From an uncultured Veillonellaceae bacterium (lineage in GTDB: Bacteria > Bacillota > Negativicutes > Veillonellales > Negativicoccaceae), in the NCBI GenBank assembly GCA_945876385.1, contig CAMCNU010000001.1, positions 362,105 to 426,104 of the forward strand: a stretch of DNA of 64,000 nucleotides, written 5' to 3'. Made by a program: the position numbers and the translations under genes. Of this stretch, positions 49,769 to 58,561 are shown in pieces. Every line of letters starts with the position of its first letter. Position 1 is the stretch's first letter. Under the pieces are notes generated by a model, which worked only from the letters and a program-made list of their open reading frames with translations, did no database searches and had not been told where the DNA came from.

Positions 49769-51007
49769 ATGGATTTGCTTTATCGCATGTTTCCGGCATT
49801 GACCCAACCGTATTATCGACAATTTTGGTGCAGCCAGTGGCTCGCGCTCATCGGCCTGTGGATGCAGGTGACCGCCCAACAGTGGCTGGTGTATTCACTG
49901 ACCGGCTCGGCCTTGCTGCTGGGACTGCTCGGCGTGGCACAATTCGGCCCGATTATGCTGTTTTCCTTGCCCGCCGGCGTATTTGTCGACCGTATCCCCA
50001 AGCGGACCTTGCTGCGCTGGACGCAGACCGGGTTTATGTTGCAGGCGTTTGCCCTTGCGGCACTCGTGCTGACCGAATCGGTAAATTTTTACAACGTCCT
50101 CGCACTGGCGTTTATCTACGGCTGTATCCAAACAGTAGACACGCCTGCCCGCCAGTCCTTCATCCCGGATTTGGTCAAAACGGAATATCTGCGCAACGCC
50201 ATCAGCATGAACTCCGCCAACTTCAACGTCGCCCGCATGATCGGACCGGCACTGGCGGCCGTCATCGCCGCTGCCTACGGCACGGGATGGCTCTTTTTCA
50301 TCAACGGACTGTGTATGATTCCCGTCCTCTACGTATATTGGCATTTGCCGGTTGAAGGGCGCGCACCGGAAACGACACAGACGCACCGTTTTCTCGATGA
50401 AATTCGCGGCGGTCTGCGCTATGCCGCCCAAAATTTACCGGTCATGTCCTCGTTGGTGGCGCTGGCCATCGTCTCCGTCATGAGCATGAACCAAAGCGTA
50501 TTCGCTCCGCTCTATGCCGACCAAGTGCTCCACAAAGGCATCGCCGGGTTCGGTATGATTACCAGTGCGATGGGTGTCGGCTCCTTCACTGCCGCCATCC
50601 TGTCCGCGACCAGCGCCAAGGGACGCCCCTCGGCGCGACTGGTATTCGGCAGCGGGATTCTCACCGCCCTGGCGCTCATCGCGCTCTCGCTGACCTCCAC
50701 CTACGAACTGGCACTGCTTGCCTGTGTACTGTTCGGTTTTTTCTGTCTGACCTTTGTCATCAATGTCAATACGCTGCTGCAAATCAGTACCGCCCCCGAA
50801 CTGCGCGGACGGATTCTCTCGATTTACTCGTTTGTATTTCTCGGTGCCACGCCCCTCGGCAACCTGATTACCGGAACGGCAATCGAACTGCTGGGCACCG
50901 CGCACGGCATTCTGTGTTGCGGAGTCTTGACCCTATTGTTCCTGCTCCCCTTATTGCACTATGTATATCACCGCATTCGCCGCAATCCGGATGCGTTCAG
51001 CCAATAA
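49769..51007 (+). CDS. MFS exporter, EntS/MFS_3-like
   Basis: 412 residues, twelve membrane helices. Residues 14-50 (YYRQFWCSQWLALIGLWMQ) and the loop AGVFVDRIPKRTLLRW (about 70-85) match the MFS_3 group that includes the enterobactin exporter EntS; DTPARQSFIPDLV and MNSANFNVARMIGPALAA are also typical. The substrate is unknown; no siderophore genes are nearby. The ATG at 49769 is six bases after AGGTGA; a GTG three codons earlier overlaps the Shine-Dalgarno. Confidence 0.88.
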   Translation: MDLLYRMFPALTQPYYRQFWCSQWLALIGLWMQVTAQQWLVYSLTGSALLLGLLGVAQFGPIMLFSLPAGVFVDRIPKRTLLRWTQTGFMLQAFALAALVLTESVNFYNVLALAFIYGCIQTVDTPARQSFIPDLVKTEYLRNAISMNSANFNVARMIGPALAAVIAAAYGTGWLFFINGLCMIPVLYVYWHLPVEGRAPETTQTHRFLDEIRGGLRYAAQNLPVMSSLVALAIVSVMSMNQSVFAPLYADQVLHKGIAGFGMITSAMGVGSFTAAILSATSAKGRPSARLVFGSGILTALALIALSLTSTYELALLACVLFGFFCLTFVINVNTLLQISTAPELRGRILSIYSFVFLGATPLGNLITGTAIELLGTAHGILCCGVLTLLFLLPLLHYVYHRIRRNPDAFSQ

Positions 51008-51055
51008 AAAAGCCTTGTGCCGGCATGCTACGCATGTACAGGCACAAGGCTTTTT
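51007..51055. terminator. Bidirectional terminator between the MFS gene and uppP
   Basis: Fifteen-base-pair stem AAAAAGCCTTGTGCC / GGCACAAGGCTTTTT around a 19-base loop that itself contains GCATG / CATGC-like pairing. T runs on both strands. Confidence 0.9.
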
Positions 51056-51056
51056 C

Positions 51057-51857
51057 TTAGTGAAACACCAGAAAATACAAGGTCGCCACCGCCGCCAAAG
51101 CGAAGCGGTAGTAGGCAAATCCGGCCAGGCTGGCGCGATTCAAAAACCGCAAGAACCACAATACGGACATATACGCCACGACAAAAGCCGTCACAAAGCC
51201 GACCGCAAAGATGCCCAAATCATTCCACGTCAAGTAACGATAAATTTTCAGGAAATCATACAAGCAGGCGACCAGCATCAACGGTGCTGCCATAATAAAG
51301 GTAAAGTCCGCCGCCGCTTTACGGGTAATCCCGATTAAAATCCCGCCGGAAATCGTCGAGCCGCTGCGAGAGAAACCGGGCCACAGCGACAGCACCTGAA
51401 AGAGACCGATAATCACCGCTTGCGCCGTCGTGATTTGGTTGACATCGTCCACGCGCACCCGCACGCCGCTTTTTTCCGCTACCAGCATCAAGACGGCGCC
51501 GGCCACCAAGCCGATGACCACCGTCTGCCAACCGAAGAGATAGGTCTTGATGACACCGTGCAACAAGTAGCCGACGCCCATCGCCGGCAGCATCGCCAGT
51601 GCCAGATTATAGCACGAGGTGCCTCGTTTTTGGAGCCAGTTTTCCCGGCGAATCATACGGGCAAAATTGTCCCGATAGACCACCAGTACAGACAAAATCG
51701 CCCCCAACTGGATAAACACTTCAAACACACTTGCTTTGACGCCGGTAAAGCCGATCATGTCCCCGACAATAATCATGTGCCCCGTGCTGGACACCGGAAT
51801 ATATTCGGTCAGCCCTTCGACAATCCCGATTAATAATGCTGCCCCGTATTCGTACAT
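51057..51857 (-). CDS. uppP: Undecaprenyl-diphosphatase UppP (BacA)
   Basis: 266 residues, about eight membrane helices. Recycles undecaprenyl diphosphate to the monophosphate for cell-wall synthesis. Active-site motifs EGLTEYIPVSSTGH (about 13-26) and FSRSGSTISGG (about 155-165) are intact. It lies 12 bases after the NUDIX gene, so they form a pair. AGGAGTG precedes the ATG. Confidence 0.96.
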   Translation of the reverse strand: MYEYGAALLIGIVEGLTEYIPVSSTGHMIIVGDMIGFTGVKASVFEVFIQLGAILSVLVVYRDNFARMIRRENWLQKRGTSCYNLALAMLPAMGVGYLLHGVIKTYLFGWQTVVIGLVAGAVLMLVAEKSGVRVRVDDVNQITTAQAVIIGLFQVLSLWPGFSRSGSTISGGILIGITRKAAADFTFIMAAPLMLVACLYDFLKIYRYLTWNDLGIFAVGFVTAFVVAYMSVLWFLRFLNRASLAGFAYYRFALAAVATLYFLVFH

Positions 51858-51869
51858 AGTCCACTCCTG

Positions 51870-52373
51870 TCAGCCGCGACGAAGCAATCCGTCCGCCGCC
51901 AATTCATCGATAATCCATTCATCCGTCGGAAATGCCAGTGCCGGCACTTCCGCTCGTGTCACATACCGTACGTCGTCGGCATCATCGGCCGCATGCAACC
52001 GACCGGCCACGACATCACATAAAAACCAGCATCCCACGCTCAATGCATGCGCGGCATGGAAATTCGAATACACATTATACACGCGCTGCGGGCGAACCGT
52101 CAATCCCGTTTCTTCCTGCATTTCCCGCACCAACGCCGCGCGGATATCCTCGCCCCACTCGATATGACCGCAGGGAATGCACCACTTCCCCGCGTAGGTC
52201 TGTCCCGCAGCACGCCGTACCAGCAACAACCGCCCTTCCTGCAGGACGATGCCCGCCACCGCCGCCATCGGATTACGATACTTCGGGGTCCGGCACTGCG
52301 GGCAATACGCACGCAGCGTCTCCCCGCACATGCGTTGTAGCAAGCGTGTACCGCATGCATCACAATAGTTCAT
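51870..52373 (-). CDS. NUDIX hydrolase with zinc ribbon
   Basis: 167 residues. An N-terminal zinc ribbon (CDACGTRL and CPQC near residue 25) like that of NADH pyrophosphatases is followed by a NUDIX domain with the box GHIEWGEDIRAALVREMQEE. The substrate is a nucleoside diphosphate derivative of unknown type. It is short for NudC itself. Its Shine-Dalgarno (GGGGAGG) begins almost at the end of the terminator hairpin of the upstream gene. Confidence 0.88.
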   Translation of the reverse strand: MNYCDACGTRLLQRMCGETLRAYCPQCRTPKYRNPMAAVAGIVLQEGRLLLVRRAAGQTYAGKWCIPCGHIEWGEDIRAALVREMQEETGLTVRPQRVYNVYSNFHAAHALSVGCWFLCDVVAGRLHAADDADDVRYVTRAEVPALAFPTDEWIIDELAADGLLRRG

Positions 52374-52386
52374 ATTGCCTCCCCGT

Positions 52387-52415
52387 AAAAAGAGCCGCTT
52401 CTCAGCGGCTCTTTT
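52387..52415 (-). terminator. Terminator after the BrxF-like gene
   Basis: Twelve-base-pair stem AAAAGAGCCGCT / AGCGGCTCTTTT with a 4-base loop and a short T run on the minus strand, 13 bases before the NUDIX start codon. Confidence 0.88.
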
Positions 52416-52431
52416 GTTTCCGACACACCTG

Positions 52432-52902
52432 TCAATCCAAGGTAATCACGCGCTGCGGATTACTGATTTCGTAGGAAAAATAATTCTTCTTACTGTTGTG
52501 TTCCAACCGTAATACGTGGCCGTCAAATGCCCCGCGCCAGCCGATAATAATCGGGTAGGTCGCACTCAACTCTTCAAAGATTTTCATCGGTTCCAAGTTG
52601 AAAATCGGCGCAAACAAGATTTCCACGCTGTCGATAATAATACCCTTGTCCGCCAAGACGCGGAATGTCTCAATCAAGGATTCTTTGGCTTCAATCGGCC
52701 GTTCGTCATGCTCGACTTCAAACAACTTTTCCATGAGCAATTCTTTGGCTTCGATGTACCGCCATTCTCCCGTCTGTTCCAGCTCCCGCAACAATTTGCT
52801 CTTGCCCGAACCGGCACCGCCGACGACAAACAAAATCTTTTTATCGCTCTGTGCCACTTCCTGCCAACGTGCTTGCAAATCCTCTACCGTCACCACTAGC
52901 AT
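52432..52902 (-). CDS. BrxF-like P-loop protein, orphan
   Basis: 156 residues. A Walker A motif GGAGSGKSKLLREL lies at about residues 28-41. The rest follows the layout I recall for BrxF, the small P-loop protein of type 3 BREX phage defence: an acidic helix region, then IIDSVEILFAPIFNLEPMKI, then IIIGWRGAFDGHVLRLEH and a C-terminal FSYEI. No other BREX gene (brxC, pglZ, methylase) is here. The ATG at 52902 is preceded by GGGGG; an upstream ATG at 52932 overlaps a TATAAT and has no Shine-Dalgarno. BrxF membership is from memory of the family pattern; ATPase function is likely. Confidence 0.65.
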   Translation of the reverse strand: MLVVTVEDLQARWQEVAQSDKKILFVVGGAGSGKSKLLRELEQTGEWRYIEAKELLMEKLFEVEHDERPIEAKESLIETFRVLADKGIIIDSVEILFAPIFNLEPMKIFEELSATYPIIIGWRGAFDGHVLRLEHNSKKNYFSYEISNPQRVITLD

Positions 52903-52956
52903 CACGCCCCCATGTTTGATTGTTGCTTTCATTATAATATACTTTGCGTCAAAATT

Positions 52957-54144
52957 CTACCTTGCTTTGCCCTCGTTTCCGTCCTCCTTCAAACCGTAAC
53001 GTACATCGCGGTCGGCGGATACCGCCAATCGGGTATCGGTAAGCACAATATCGATGACCTCTTGTTTGTCGGCCGAGATGACCAATGCCAGATAGACGCC
53101 GGGTTGTGTATCGTCGATATAGTACCAAACGACGGGACAACCGGGCTTGCCATCTTCTTGTAAAATCGGCTTGCCGTAGACATGCAACACGGTCGAGGCA
53201 CTGTCCCCCAGCGCAATACCTTTGCTCGTCGCGACATGCGGAGAGCGCACAATCACCTTGCGGATTTTTTGTGTCGGCTGATCGACTTCGACCATCATAT
53301 CCCGAAACAGCCAGTAGCACCGCATGCCGACTTCCGCCTTGCTTTCCCATGTCGCCCAAGTCGGTTCGCGATATAACTCCCCGACACTTAATCCCATCAG
53401 TTGTAACGGTGCCGGTTGCGCATCAGATGCCTTCTGCCCGCTGAGCCGGTCCAAGCGAAGTTCGTCGACTTGCAACGCATGAATTTTGACCGTCAGTCGC
53501 TGCGTACCTTCCGGGTTATCATACAGATAGTACGTCGTTTCTTCGGCCGGCTCCCATCGAACTTGCGACGGTGCTCCGTACAGCCGAATGACATTCTCCC
53601 GACTGTTGCCGACAGTAAGTCCTCGCAGCGTGGCCGGTGTGTGCGCCGCACTTGCCACCGCCACCACCCCGCGCTGGAGCTTGGCCGCGTCAATACCGTA
53701 CTGTGCCGCCACCGCAGAGGACCACTCCGGCGCCTCCCGTACGACCGCGACTCCGTCTGCAAATCGATATTCCGTGTCCATATTGCCGTGCCGTACCTCT
53801 TTCGGCGTGCCGAAAACCCGCAGCAATGTCGCCGCATCACTGCCGATACGGATAGCTCCCAACTGCATATCGTTTGTCGTCACGGGTTCATTTCGTAATT
53901 GTGCCAAGGACCACACCAAGTACGTACGATTCGTCCCCTCATGGACACGCTTTTCCGCACGTCCCGCCGCCGGAGGTGCTGCCGCCGTCACCGGCTCAGA
54001 CGTTGCGGTCACTGCCTCATGCGCAACGTTTAGCGCCTGCTCCGGCACCGCTTCGACAGCGTTTCCCTCTGCCGCCGCCACACCGCCGATACCGGTCGCG
54101 GTCAACAACAATGCCGCTGCCGCAATGGATGTCAATTGTCTCAT
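52957..54144 (-). CDS. Secreted protein with four BamE/SmpA-like repeats, function unknown
   Basis: 395 residues. A signal peptide (1-25, ending VAAAEG) precedes an Ala/Glu-rich linker and four copies of a module of the form G-(I/L)-x-(I/L/V)-G-(D/N)-S...V-x-x-(L/V)-(F/Y)-G-x-P, then a tyrosine-rich strand. Copies begin near residues 95 (GAIRIGSDAATLLRVFGTP), 175 (GLTVGNSRENVIRLYGAP), 251 (GLSVGEL, degenerate) and 309 (GIALGDSASTVLHVYGKP). This is the signature of the BamE-like fold. The ATG at 54144 has AAGGAGGAG upstream. It may be a periplasmic binding or envelope-assembly factor. Confidence 0.78.
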   Translation of the reverse strand: MRQLTSIAAAALLLTATGIGGVAAAEGNAVEAVPEQALNVAHEAVTATSEPVTAAAPPAAGRAEKRVHEGTNRTYLVWSLAQLRNEPVTTNDMQLGAIRIGSDAATLLRVFGTPKEVRHGNMDTEYRFADGVAVVREAPEWSSAVAAQYGIDAAKLQRGVVAVASAAHTPATLRGLTVGNSRENVIRLYGAPSQVRWEPAEETTYYLYDNPEGTQRLTVKIHALQVDELRLDRLSGQKASDAQPAPLQLMGLSVGELYREPTWATWESKAEVGMRCYWLFRDMMVEVDQPTQKIRKVIVRSPHVATSKGIALGDSASTVLHVYGKPILQEDGKPGCPVVWYYIDDTQPGVYLALVISADKQEVIDIVLTDTRLAVSADRDVRYGLKEDGNEGKAR

Positions 54145-54163
54145 ACACTCCTCCTTTGCCAAG

Positions 54164-54172
54164 ATTATACCA
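54164..54172 (-). promoter_or_regulatory. Extended -10 promoter of the BamE-like repeat gene
   Basis: Minus strand TGGTATAAT (-10 at 54169-54164), only about 20 bases before the ATG, so the leader is very short. Confidence 0.55.
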
Positions 54173-54229
54173 TAGCCGCCACACGACTTGCGACGCGAAC
54201 CCGTCCGCATTCCTGCCTCTTCCGCGTAT

Positions 54230-54258
54230 TTTACGACTGCACCGAAATAGTGTACAAT
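54230..54258 (+). promoter_or_regulatory. Promoter of the SIMPL gene
   Basis: TTTACG (54230-54235), 17-base spacer, TACAAT (54253-54258), 44 bases before the ATG. Confidence 0.6.
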
Positions 54259-54302
54259 CAAGTCGTACCCACTATCAGTTACCTTATAAAGGAGGATTTT
54301 CT

Positions 54303-55010
54303 ATGCATGCATTACGACATTTGGGATTACTTTGTGCATTGACGGCACTGCCGCTGGCGGTCGGCGTCCAAGCGGCCGACACGGCACCGGAGGCCCGGAC
54401 GATTACAGTCACCGGCAGCGCCTCGCAAACGGTCGTGCCGACGCATGCCTCGATTTCATTCGGTGTGATCGGTGAAGCCGCCACCGTACAAGAGGCCAAG
54501 CACTCGCACGACGCCGTCATGAACCGTGTCATGAGCGCGTTACATTCGCTCGGTATTCCCGCCAAGCAAATTCGTACGGATACCTTTGCCATCGCTCCGG
54601 TGTATACGTCATCTCGTGATAACGAACCGGCACGCATCACGGGGTATCGCGTGACAAACAAAATCACACTGACAACCACGGATATCAACCGCCTGGCCTC
54701 CGCACTCGACAACGCCATCACCGCGGGCGCCAATGTCGCCGACAGCATCGATTTTGCCGTCGAGCAGCCGGAACAGTTTGAGGACGCATTGCTGACAGCC
54801 GCCGTTCGCAACGGGCGCCATAAGGCCGACCTCATCGCCCAAGCGACCGGAGCGCGTCTCGGTACATTGCTGCGCGCGGAAATCTATGACAACGGCTGGA
54901 ACCGCATGAAGTCCACCGCCCTCTATGCCACCGACCAGGCAGGTACTCCGCTTGCCGGCGGCACGCAAGAGGTCAGCGTACGAGTCAACTTGGTATTTAG
55001 CGTCATTTGA
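54303..55010 (+). CDS. SIMPL-domain (DUF541) secreted protein
   Basis: 235 residues. Signal peptide cleaved near residue 24 (VQA-AD), then a SIMPL domain: ITVTGSASQTVVPTHASISFGVIG, SLGIPAKQIRTDTFAIAPVY and a C-terminal VSVRVNLVFSV strand. Relatives such as BP26 form ring-shaped periplasmic oligomers of unclear role, some tied to oxidative stress. AAAGGAGG precedes the ATG at 54303; the frame is open far upstream but that is not coding. It is followed 16 bases later by a flavoredoxin-like gene. Confidence 0.88.
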   Translation: MHALRHLGLLCALTALPLAVGVQAADTAPEARTITVTGSASQTVVPTHASISFGVIGEAATVQEAKHSHDAVMNRVMSALHSLGIPAKQIRTDTFAIAPVYTSSRDNEPARITGYRVTNKITLTTTDINRLASALDNAITAGANVADSIDFAVEQPEQFEDALLTAAVRNGRHKADLIAQATGARLGTLLRAEIYDNGWNRMKSTALYATDQAGTPLAGGTQEVSVRVNLVFSVI

Positions 55011-55026
55011 CGGAAAGGAGTTCCGC

Positions 55027-55536
55027 ATGAGTATGGATACACTATTACCCGAAGAATACGGTGCCGACTTTGTAAAGCGAATTCGGCACGGCGTGTTTTT
55101 GACCAGCAAAGGCGAATTCGTCAATTCCATGTGGCTCAACTGGGGAACCATCGGCTATCGCTGGCGGCGCTACTGCTGCACCGCCTTCATCCGACCGTCC
55201 CGCTATACAGCGGAAATTCTCGCCGCACACCCGGAATTCACCATCTCTATCCCTCACGACGACCGCTACCAAGAATGGTTGCATAGTTGCGGCACGACAT
55301 CGGGACGTGACGGCGATAAGCTGGCCGCGCACGGTATTCGCACCGCGCCGGCGCAGGAGGTCGGTGTGCCGATTATCGCCGGCGAGGGATTCACGCACTT
55401 GGAATGCCGCCTGCTCCAGATTGCCAAAACGGATCCGACGTCGCTGCACGCGGATATCTTCGACAAGTTCTATCGTGAAAAGGGAAATATTCACGATGCC
55501 TATGTCGCGGAAATCGTCGCCGCCTATCGCACATAA
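55027..55536 (+). CDS. Flavoredoxin-like protein (flavin reductase-like family)
   Basis: 169 residues. The core matches FMN-binding split-barrel proteins of the flavin reductase-like group: FVNSMWLNWGTIGYRWRR, CCTAFIRPSRYTAEIL, EFTISIPHDD and a late FTHLECRLLQIAKTDP. These bind FMN and transfer electrons; the partner is unknown. AAAGGAG precedes the ATG at 55027. It shares a transcript with the SIMPL gene and ends at a strong terminator. Confidence 0.8.
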   Translation: MSMDTLLPEEYGADFVKRIRHGVFLTSKGEFVNSMWLNWGTIGYRWRRYCCTAFIRPSRYTAEILAAHPEFTISIPHDDRYQEWLHSCGTTSGRDGDKLAAHGIRTAPAQEVGVPIIAGEGFTHLECRLLQIAKTDPTSLHADIFDKFYREKGNIHDAYVAEIVAAYRT

Positions 55537-55549
55537 TGGCTTGACTGTC

Positions 55550-55577
55550 ACGGCCGCCGCTACGGCGGCCGTTTTTT
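55550..55577 (+). terminator. Terminator of the SIMPL-flavoredoxin unit
   Basis: Nine-base-pair GC-rich stem ACGGCCGCC / GGCGGCCGT with a 5-base loop and T6. Confidence 0.95.
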
Positions 55578-55627
55578 ATACCCAAAAGTCATATATTCCC
55601 TATCATTTGTCTTTTGTGTAAATACAT

Positions 55628-55656
55628 TTGTTTTTCTTCAATAGATAGAGTATAAT
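55628..55656 (+). promoter_or_regulatory. Promoter of the SstT gene
   Basis: TTGTTT (55628-55633), 17-base spacer, TATAAT (55651-55656), 31 bases before the ATG. Confidence 0.72.
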
Positions 55657-55686
55657 ACACACATATTATTTTTAGGAGTGATTCGG

Positions 55687-56904
55687 ATGATACGAAAAAT
55701 TTGGCAAAAAATGAACGACACCAGTCTGGTCAAACAGATTGCGGTCGGGATTGTATTGGGGATTTTACTGGCAGCGCTCATTCCCGATTGGGTGGCCTCC
55801 GTCGCGATTTTAGGAACGCTGTTTGTCAACGCCTTAAAAGCGGTTGCCCCCGTCTTGGTATTTGTACTGGTCATGAGTGCACTGGCCACCAAACCGGCCT
55901 CGGCCTCCAGCAATATGAAGCCGATTATCCTACTGTACATTGTCAGCACCTTTCTTGCTTCATTGACCGCTGTCGCGGTCTCCTTCCTCTATCCGGTGGA
56001 ATTGAGCCTGCAAGTCACCAATGCACAGCTCGCACCGCCGAGCAATATCACGGAGGTCATCCGCACGGTCGTACTCAACGTCGTCGATAATCCGGTGCAC
56101 GCACTGCTCAATGCCAACTACATCGGCATCTTGGCCTGGAGTGTCGTTCTCGGCTTGGCCTTGCGCCGCGCCGGCAACGCGACAAAAGAGGTCGTCAAAG
56201 ACTTGGCGGATGTCATCACCCAGCTCGTGCAATGGGTACTGCGTTTTGCACCGATCGGGATTTTCGGACTGGTCGCCAGCACAATTGCGGAAAGCGGGTT
56301 CAGCGTATTGCTCGGGTATGTGCGCCTGCTCGGACTCTTGCTCACCAGCTTCTTCTTCGTCGCACTGGTCTTGAATCCGCTGCTGGCCTATCTCAAAATG
56401 CGTCGCAATCCGTACCCGCTGGTCCTGCTGACGTTACGTGAAAGCGGTCTGTATGCCTTCTTCACGCGCAGTTCCGCCGCCAACATTCCGGTCAACTTGA
56501 ACTTGTGCCGCAAATTGGGTTTGAACGAAGACACCTATTCCGTTTCCATTCCGCTCGGCGCATCGATTAATATGGCCGGCGCCGCCATTACCATTGCGAT
56601 TTTGACCTTGGCCGCCACGCACACATTGGGCATTTCCGTCGATTTCGGTACGGCCTTTCTGCTCTGTGTCATTTCCGCCATCGGTGCCTGCGGTGCATCC
56701 GGTGTCGCGGGCGGTTCGCTGATGCTGATTCCGCTGGCCTGCTCGCTGTTCGGTATCAACAATGATATCGCGATGCAAGTCGTCGGCGTCGGATTTATCA
56801 TCGGCGTCTTGCAAGACTCCTGTGAGACAGCGCTCAACTCTTCCAGTGACGTGCTCTTTACCGCCGTCGCGGAATATGACGCCGTCCGTCGAAACGAAGC
56901 CTAA
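55687..56904 (+). CDS. sstT: Serine/threonine:Na+ symporter SstT
   Basis: 405 residues, DAACS family. About eight membrane helices with reentrant hairpins; [35 protein letters not shown] (the serine-rich motif) and [20 protein letters not shown] are SstT features, and [20 protein letters not shown] ends the protein. Takes up serine and threonine with sodium. The ATG at 55687 is eight bases after AGGAG; a GTG three codons earlier overlaps it. Confidence 0.95.
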   Translation: MIRKIWQKMNDTSLVKQIAVGIVLGILLAALIPDWVASVAILGTLFVNALKAVAPVLVFVLVMSALATKPASASSNMKPIILLYIVSTFLASLTAVAVSFLYPVELSLQVTNAQLAPPSNITEVIRTVVLNVVDNPVHALLNANYIGILAWSVVLGLALRRAGNATKEVVKDLADVITQLVQWVLRFAPIGIFGLVASTIAESGFSVLLGYVRLLGLLLTSFFFVALVLNPLLAYLKMRRNPYPLVLLTLRESGLYAFFTRSSAANIPVNLNLCRKLGLNEDTYSVSIPLGASINMAGAAITIAILTLAATHTLGISVDFGTAFLLCVISAIGACGASGVAGGSLMLIPLACSLFGINNDIAMQVVGVGFIIGVLQDSCETALNSSSDVLFTAVAEYDAVRRNEA

Positions 56905-56906
56905 TC

Positions 56907-56940
56907 ACGAAAAAGCCTGCCGAAAGGCAGGCTTTTTCGT
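56907..56940. terminator. Bidirectional terminator between sstT and the oxidoreductase gene
   Basis: Fifteen-base-pair stem ACGAAAAAGCCTGCC / GGCAGGCTTTTTCGT with a GAAA tetraloop; T runs on both strands. Confidence 0.93.
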
Positions 56941-56949
56941 TGCTCCCTA

Positions 56950-58470
56950 TTATATTTTCCCTTCATAATAATACTGCGTCCACATCGCCACCTCGGCCAG
57001 CCCCGGATGCGGTGTCATCGTCTCTCCGATGCTGATGACCGAATCGGCAGACAGACGACGCACAAGGCCGTCCGCCCGCAGCCGTGCCACTTGCGGCGAC
57101 GCGATATCCGCATGCTTCGCTTGCAATACGGTGTCGCCGACATTCATCAAGTTCACAAACGGCTGTAACAGCACCGTCGCTTGCGGTCCCACAATACTGA
57201 CCCCCAGCAAGCGGTCGGTCTCGGCGTCGGCAATGAGTTTAATCATCCCGTTGTCGTCGGTGTCGGCGGTGATGCCCAATGCAAACCCTTTCGCCGTATC
57301 GGCGTAGCGATGATAGGCAATATGCAGCGGCCGTCCGCTACGTGCCGCCGCTTCCTCCGTCAAGCCGATACGCGCCACCTCCGGCGAGGTAAAGACGGCC
57401 ACCGGTACCAAGTCGTAGCGTGCCCAGCGCCAATCCCGCGGATCGGCATGCGTCAAATTATGCGCCATGATATCCGCTTCGTAATTCGCCCGATGCCGCA
57501 GCGGTGCCTCCCCGTTCACATCGCCGAGTGCATAAATCCCCGGCGCGCTCGTTTCCAAAAACTCGTTGGTAAGGATGTAGCCTCTGTCGTCGGTCCGAAT
57601 CTCCGTATGTTCCAATCCCAGCGTATCCGTATTCGGTACGATTCCCGCCGCGACCAGAAGCGCTTCCGCCTCCAGGATCGTCACCTGCCCCGTCGTCTTG
57701 TCTTTCAGTACCATGCGTTTCACGCCGTCTGCCGCCGCAACGGATATCGTCGCCTGATTGGTCAGGACCCGCACGCCGGCAGCCTCCAGCGACCTTGTCA
57801 CACAGGCGGCGACCTCCGGCTCTTCACGCGACAGGATATGGGCACTGCGATGCACCAGCGTGACCGCTACGCCGGCCGCGGCCAACGCATGTGCAAACTC
57901 CGTCCCGATGGCTCCGGCGCCCAATATCACCATGCTCGCCGGCAAACGATAGGGGTACGAATCCCCGAAGAAATCTTCACTCGTCCAATATCCCGCGTCC
58001 GCCAATCCCGGCGCTTCCGCCTCATCGGGAATCCGCGACCGCCCGCCGACTGCCAGCAAAATCCGCGGCGCGCCGATCTGCTCTTTCCTACCGTCCGGCA
58101 ACGTGACACGCAACTCGTACGGCCCGCAGAACCGGCCGTCACCGGCATACACATCGACACCGTCCATCTCCTCATAATGCGCCTGCAATTCGTAACATTG
58201 GTCAATCCGATTCCAGACCCGGCGACTGACCGTATCCCAGTCAATGGCAGGGCTGCACCCGGTAACCCCGATCCGTGCAAAACGGCGCGCAGACTCGACC
58301 GCATCGGCCGCCGTAACCATCACCTTTGTCGGAATACAGCCGCGAGTCAGACACGTCCCGCCGAACTTCCCGCGCTCGACCAAGGCCACACGCCGTCCCT
58401 GTGCCGCCAGTGTTTCCGTTACCGTATTGGCGGCACCGCTGCCCACCACTATCCAATCATATGTTTTCAT
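56950..58470 (-). CDS. Class I pyridine nucleotide-disulfide oxidoreductase, dihydrolipoyl dehydrogenase/mycothione reductase-like
   Basis: 506 residues. FAD motif VVGSGAANTVTETLAAQG at 8-25, a redox disulfide C40-C45 in GGTCLTRGCIPTK, NAD(P) motif ILGAGAIGTEFAHALAAAGV (about 210-229), FAD motif GIYALGDVNG, and a C-terminal dimerisation domain with HPGLAE supplying the catalytic His-Glu pair. No 2-oxoacid dehydrogenase genes are adjacent, so the partner could be lipoamide, a low-molecular-weight thiol or a metal. The ATG at 58470 follows GGGAG; the frame extends to 58569 without support. Confidence 0.9.
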   Translation of the reverse strand: MKTYDWIVVGSGAANTVTETLAAQGRRVALVERGKFGGTCLTRGCIPTKVMVTAADAVESARRFARIGVTGCSPAIDWDTVSRRVWNRIDQCYELQAHYEEMDGVDVYAGDGRFCGPYELRVTLPDGRKEQIGAPRILLAVGGRSRIPDEAEAPGLADAGYWTSEDFFGDSYPYRLPASMVILGAGAIGTEFAHALAAAGVAVTLVHRSAHILSREEPEVAACVTRSLEAAGVRVLTNQATISVAAADGVKRMVLKDKTTGQVTILEAEALLVAAGIVPNTDTLGLEHTEIRTDDRGYILTNEFLETSAPGIYALGDVNGEAPLRHRANYEADIMAHNLTHADPRDWRWARYDLVPVAVFTSPEVARIGLTEEAAARSGRPLHIAYHRYADTAKGFALGITADTDDNGMIKLIADAETDRLLGVSIVGPQATVLLQPFVNLMNVGDTVLQAKHADIASPQVARLRADGLVRRLSADSVISIGETMTPHPGLAEVAMWTQYYYEGKI

Positions 58471-58526
58471 CCCGACTCCCGTCCCTCTCTGTCTACGACT
58501 GCGCACAGACCGTCCCTTCCGTATCA

Positions 58527-58535
58527 TGCTATAAT
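58527..58535 (+). promoter_or_regulatory. Extended -10 promoter of the sirtuin gene
   Basis: TGCTATAAT with -10 TATAAT at 58530-58535, 26 bases before the ATG; no good -35. Confidence 0.55.
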
Positions 58536-58561
58536 ACAGACAAACGAAAGGAGGCCTTGCC

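Noticed and set aside
52432..54144. A BREX or other phage-defence island
   Set aside because: Only one BrxF-like protein is present; no methylase, PglZ, BrxC-like ATPase or nuclease was found nearby.
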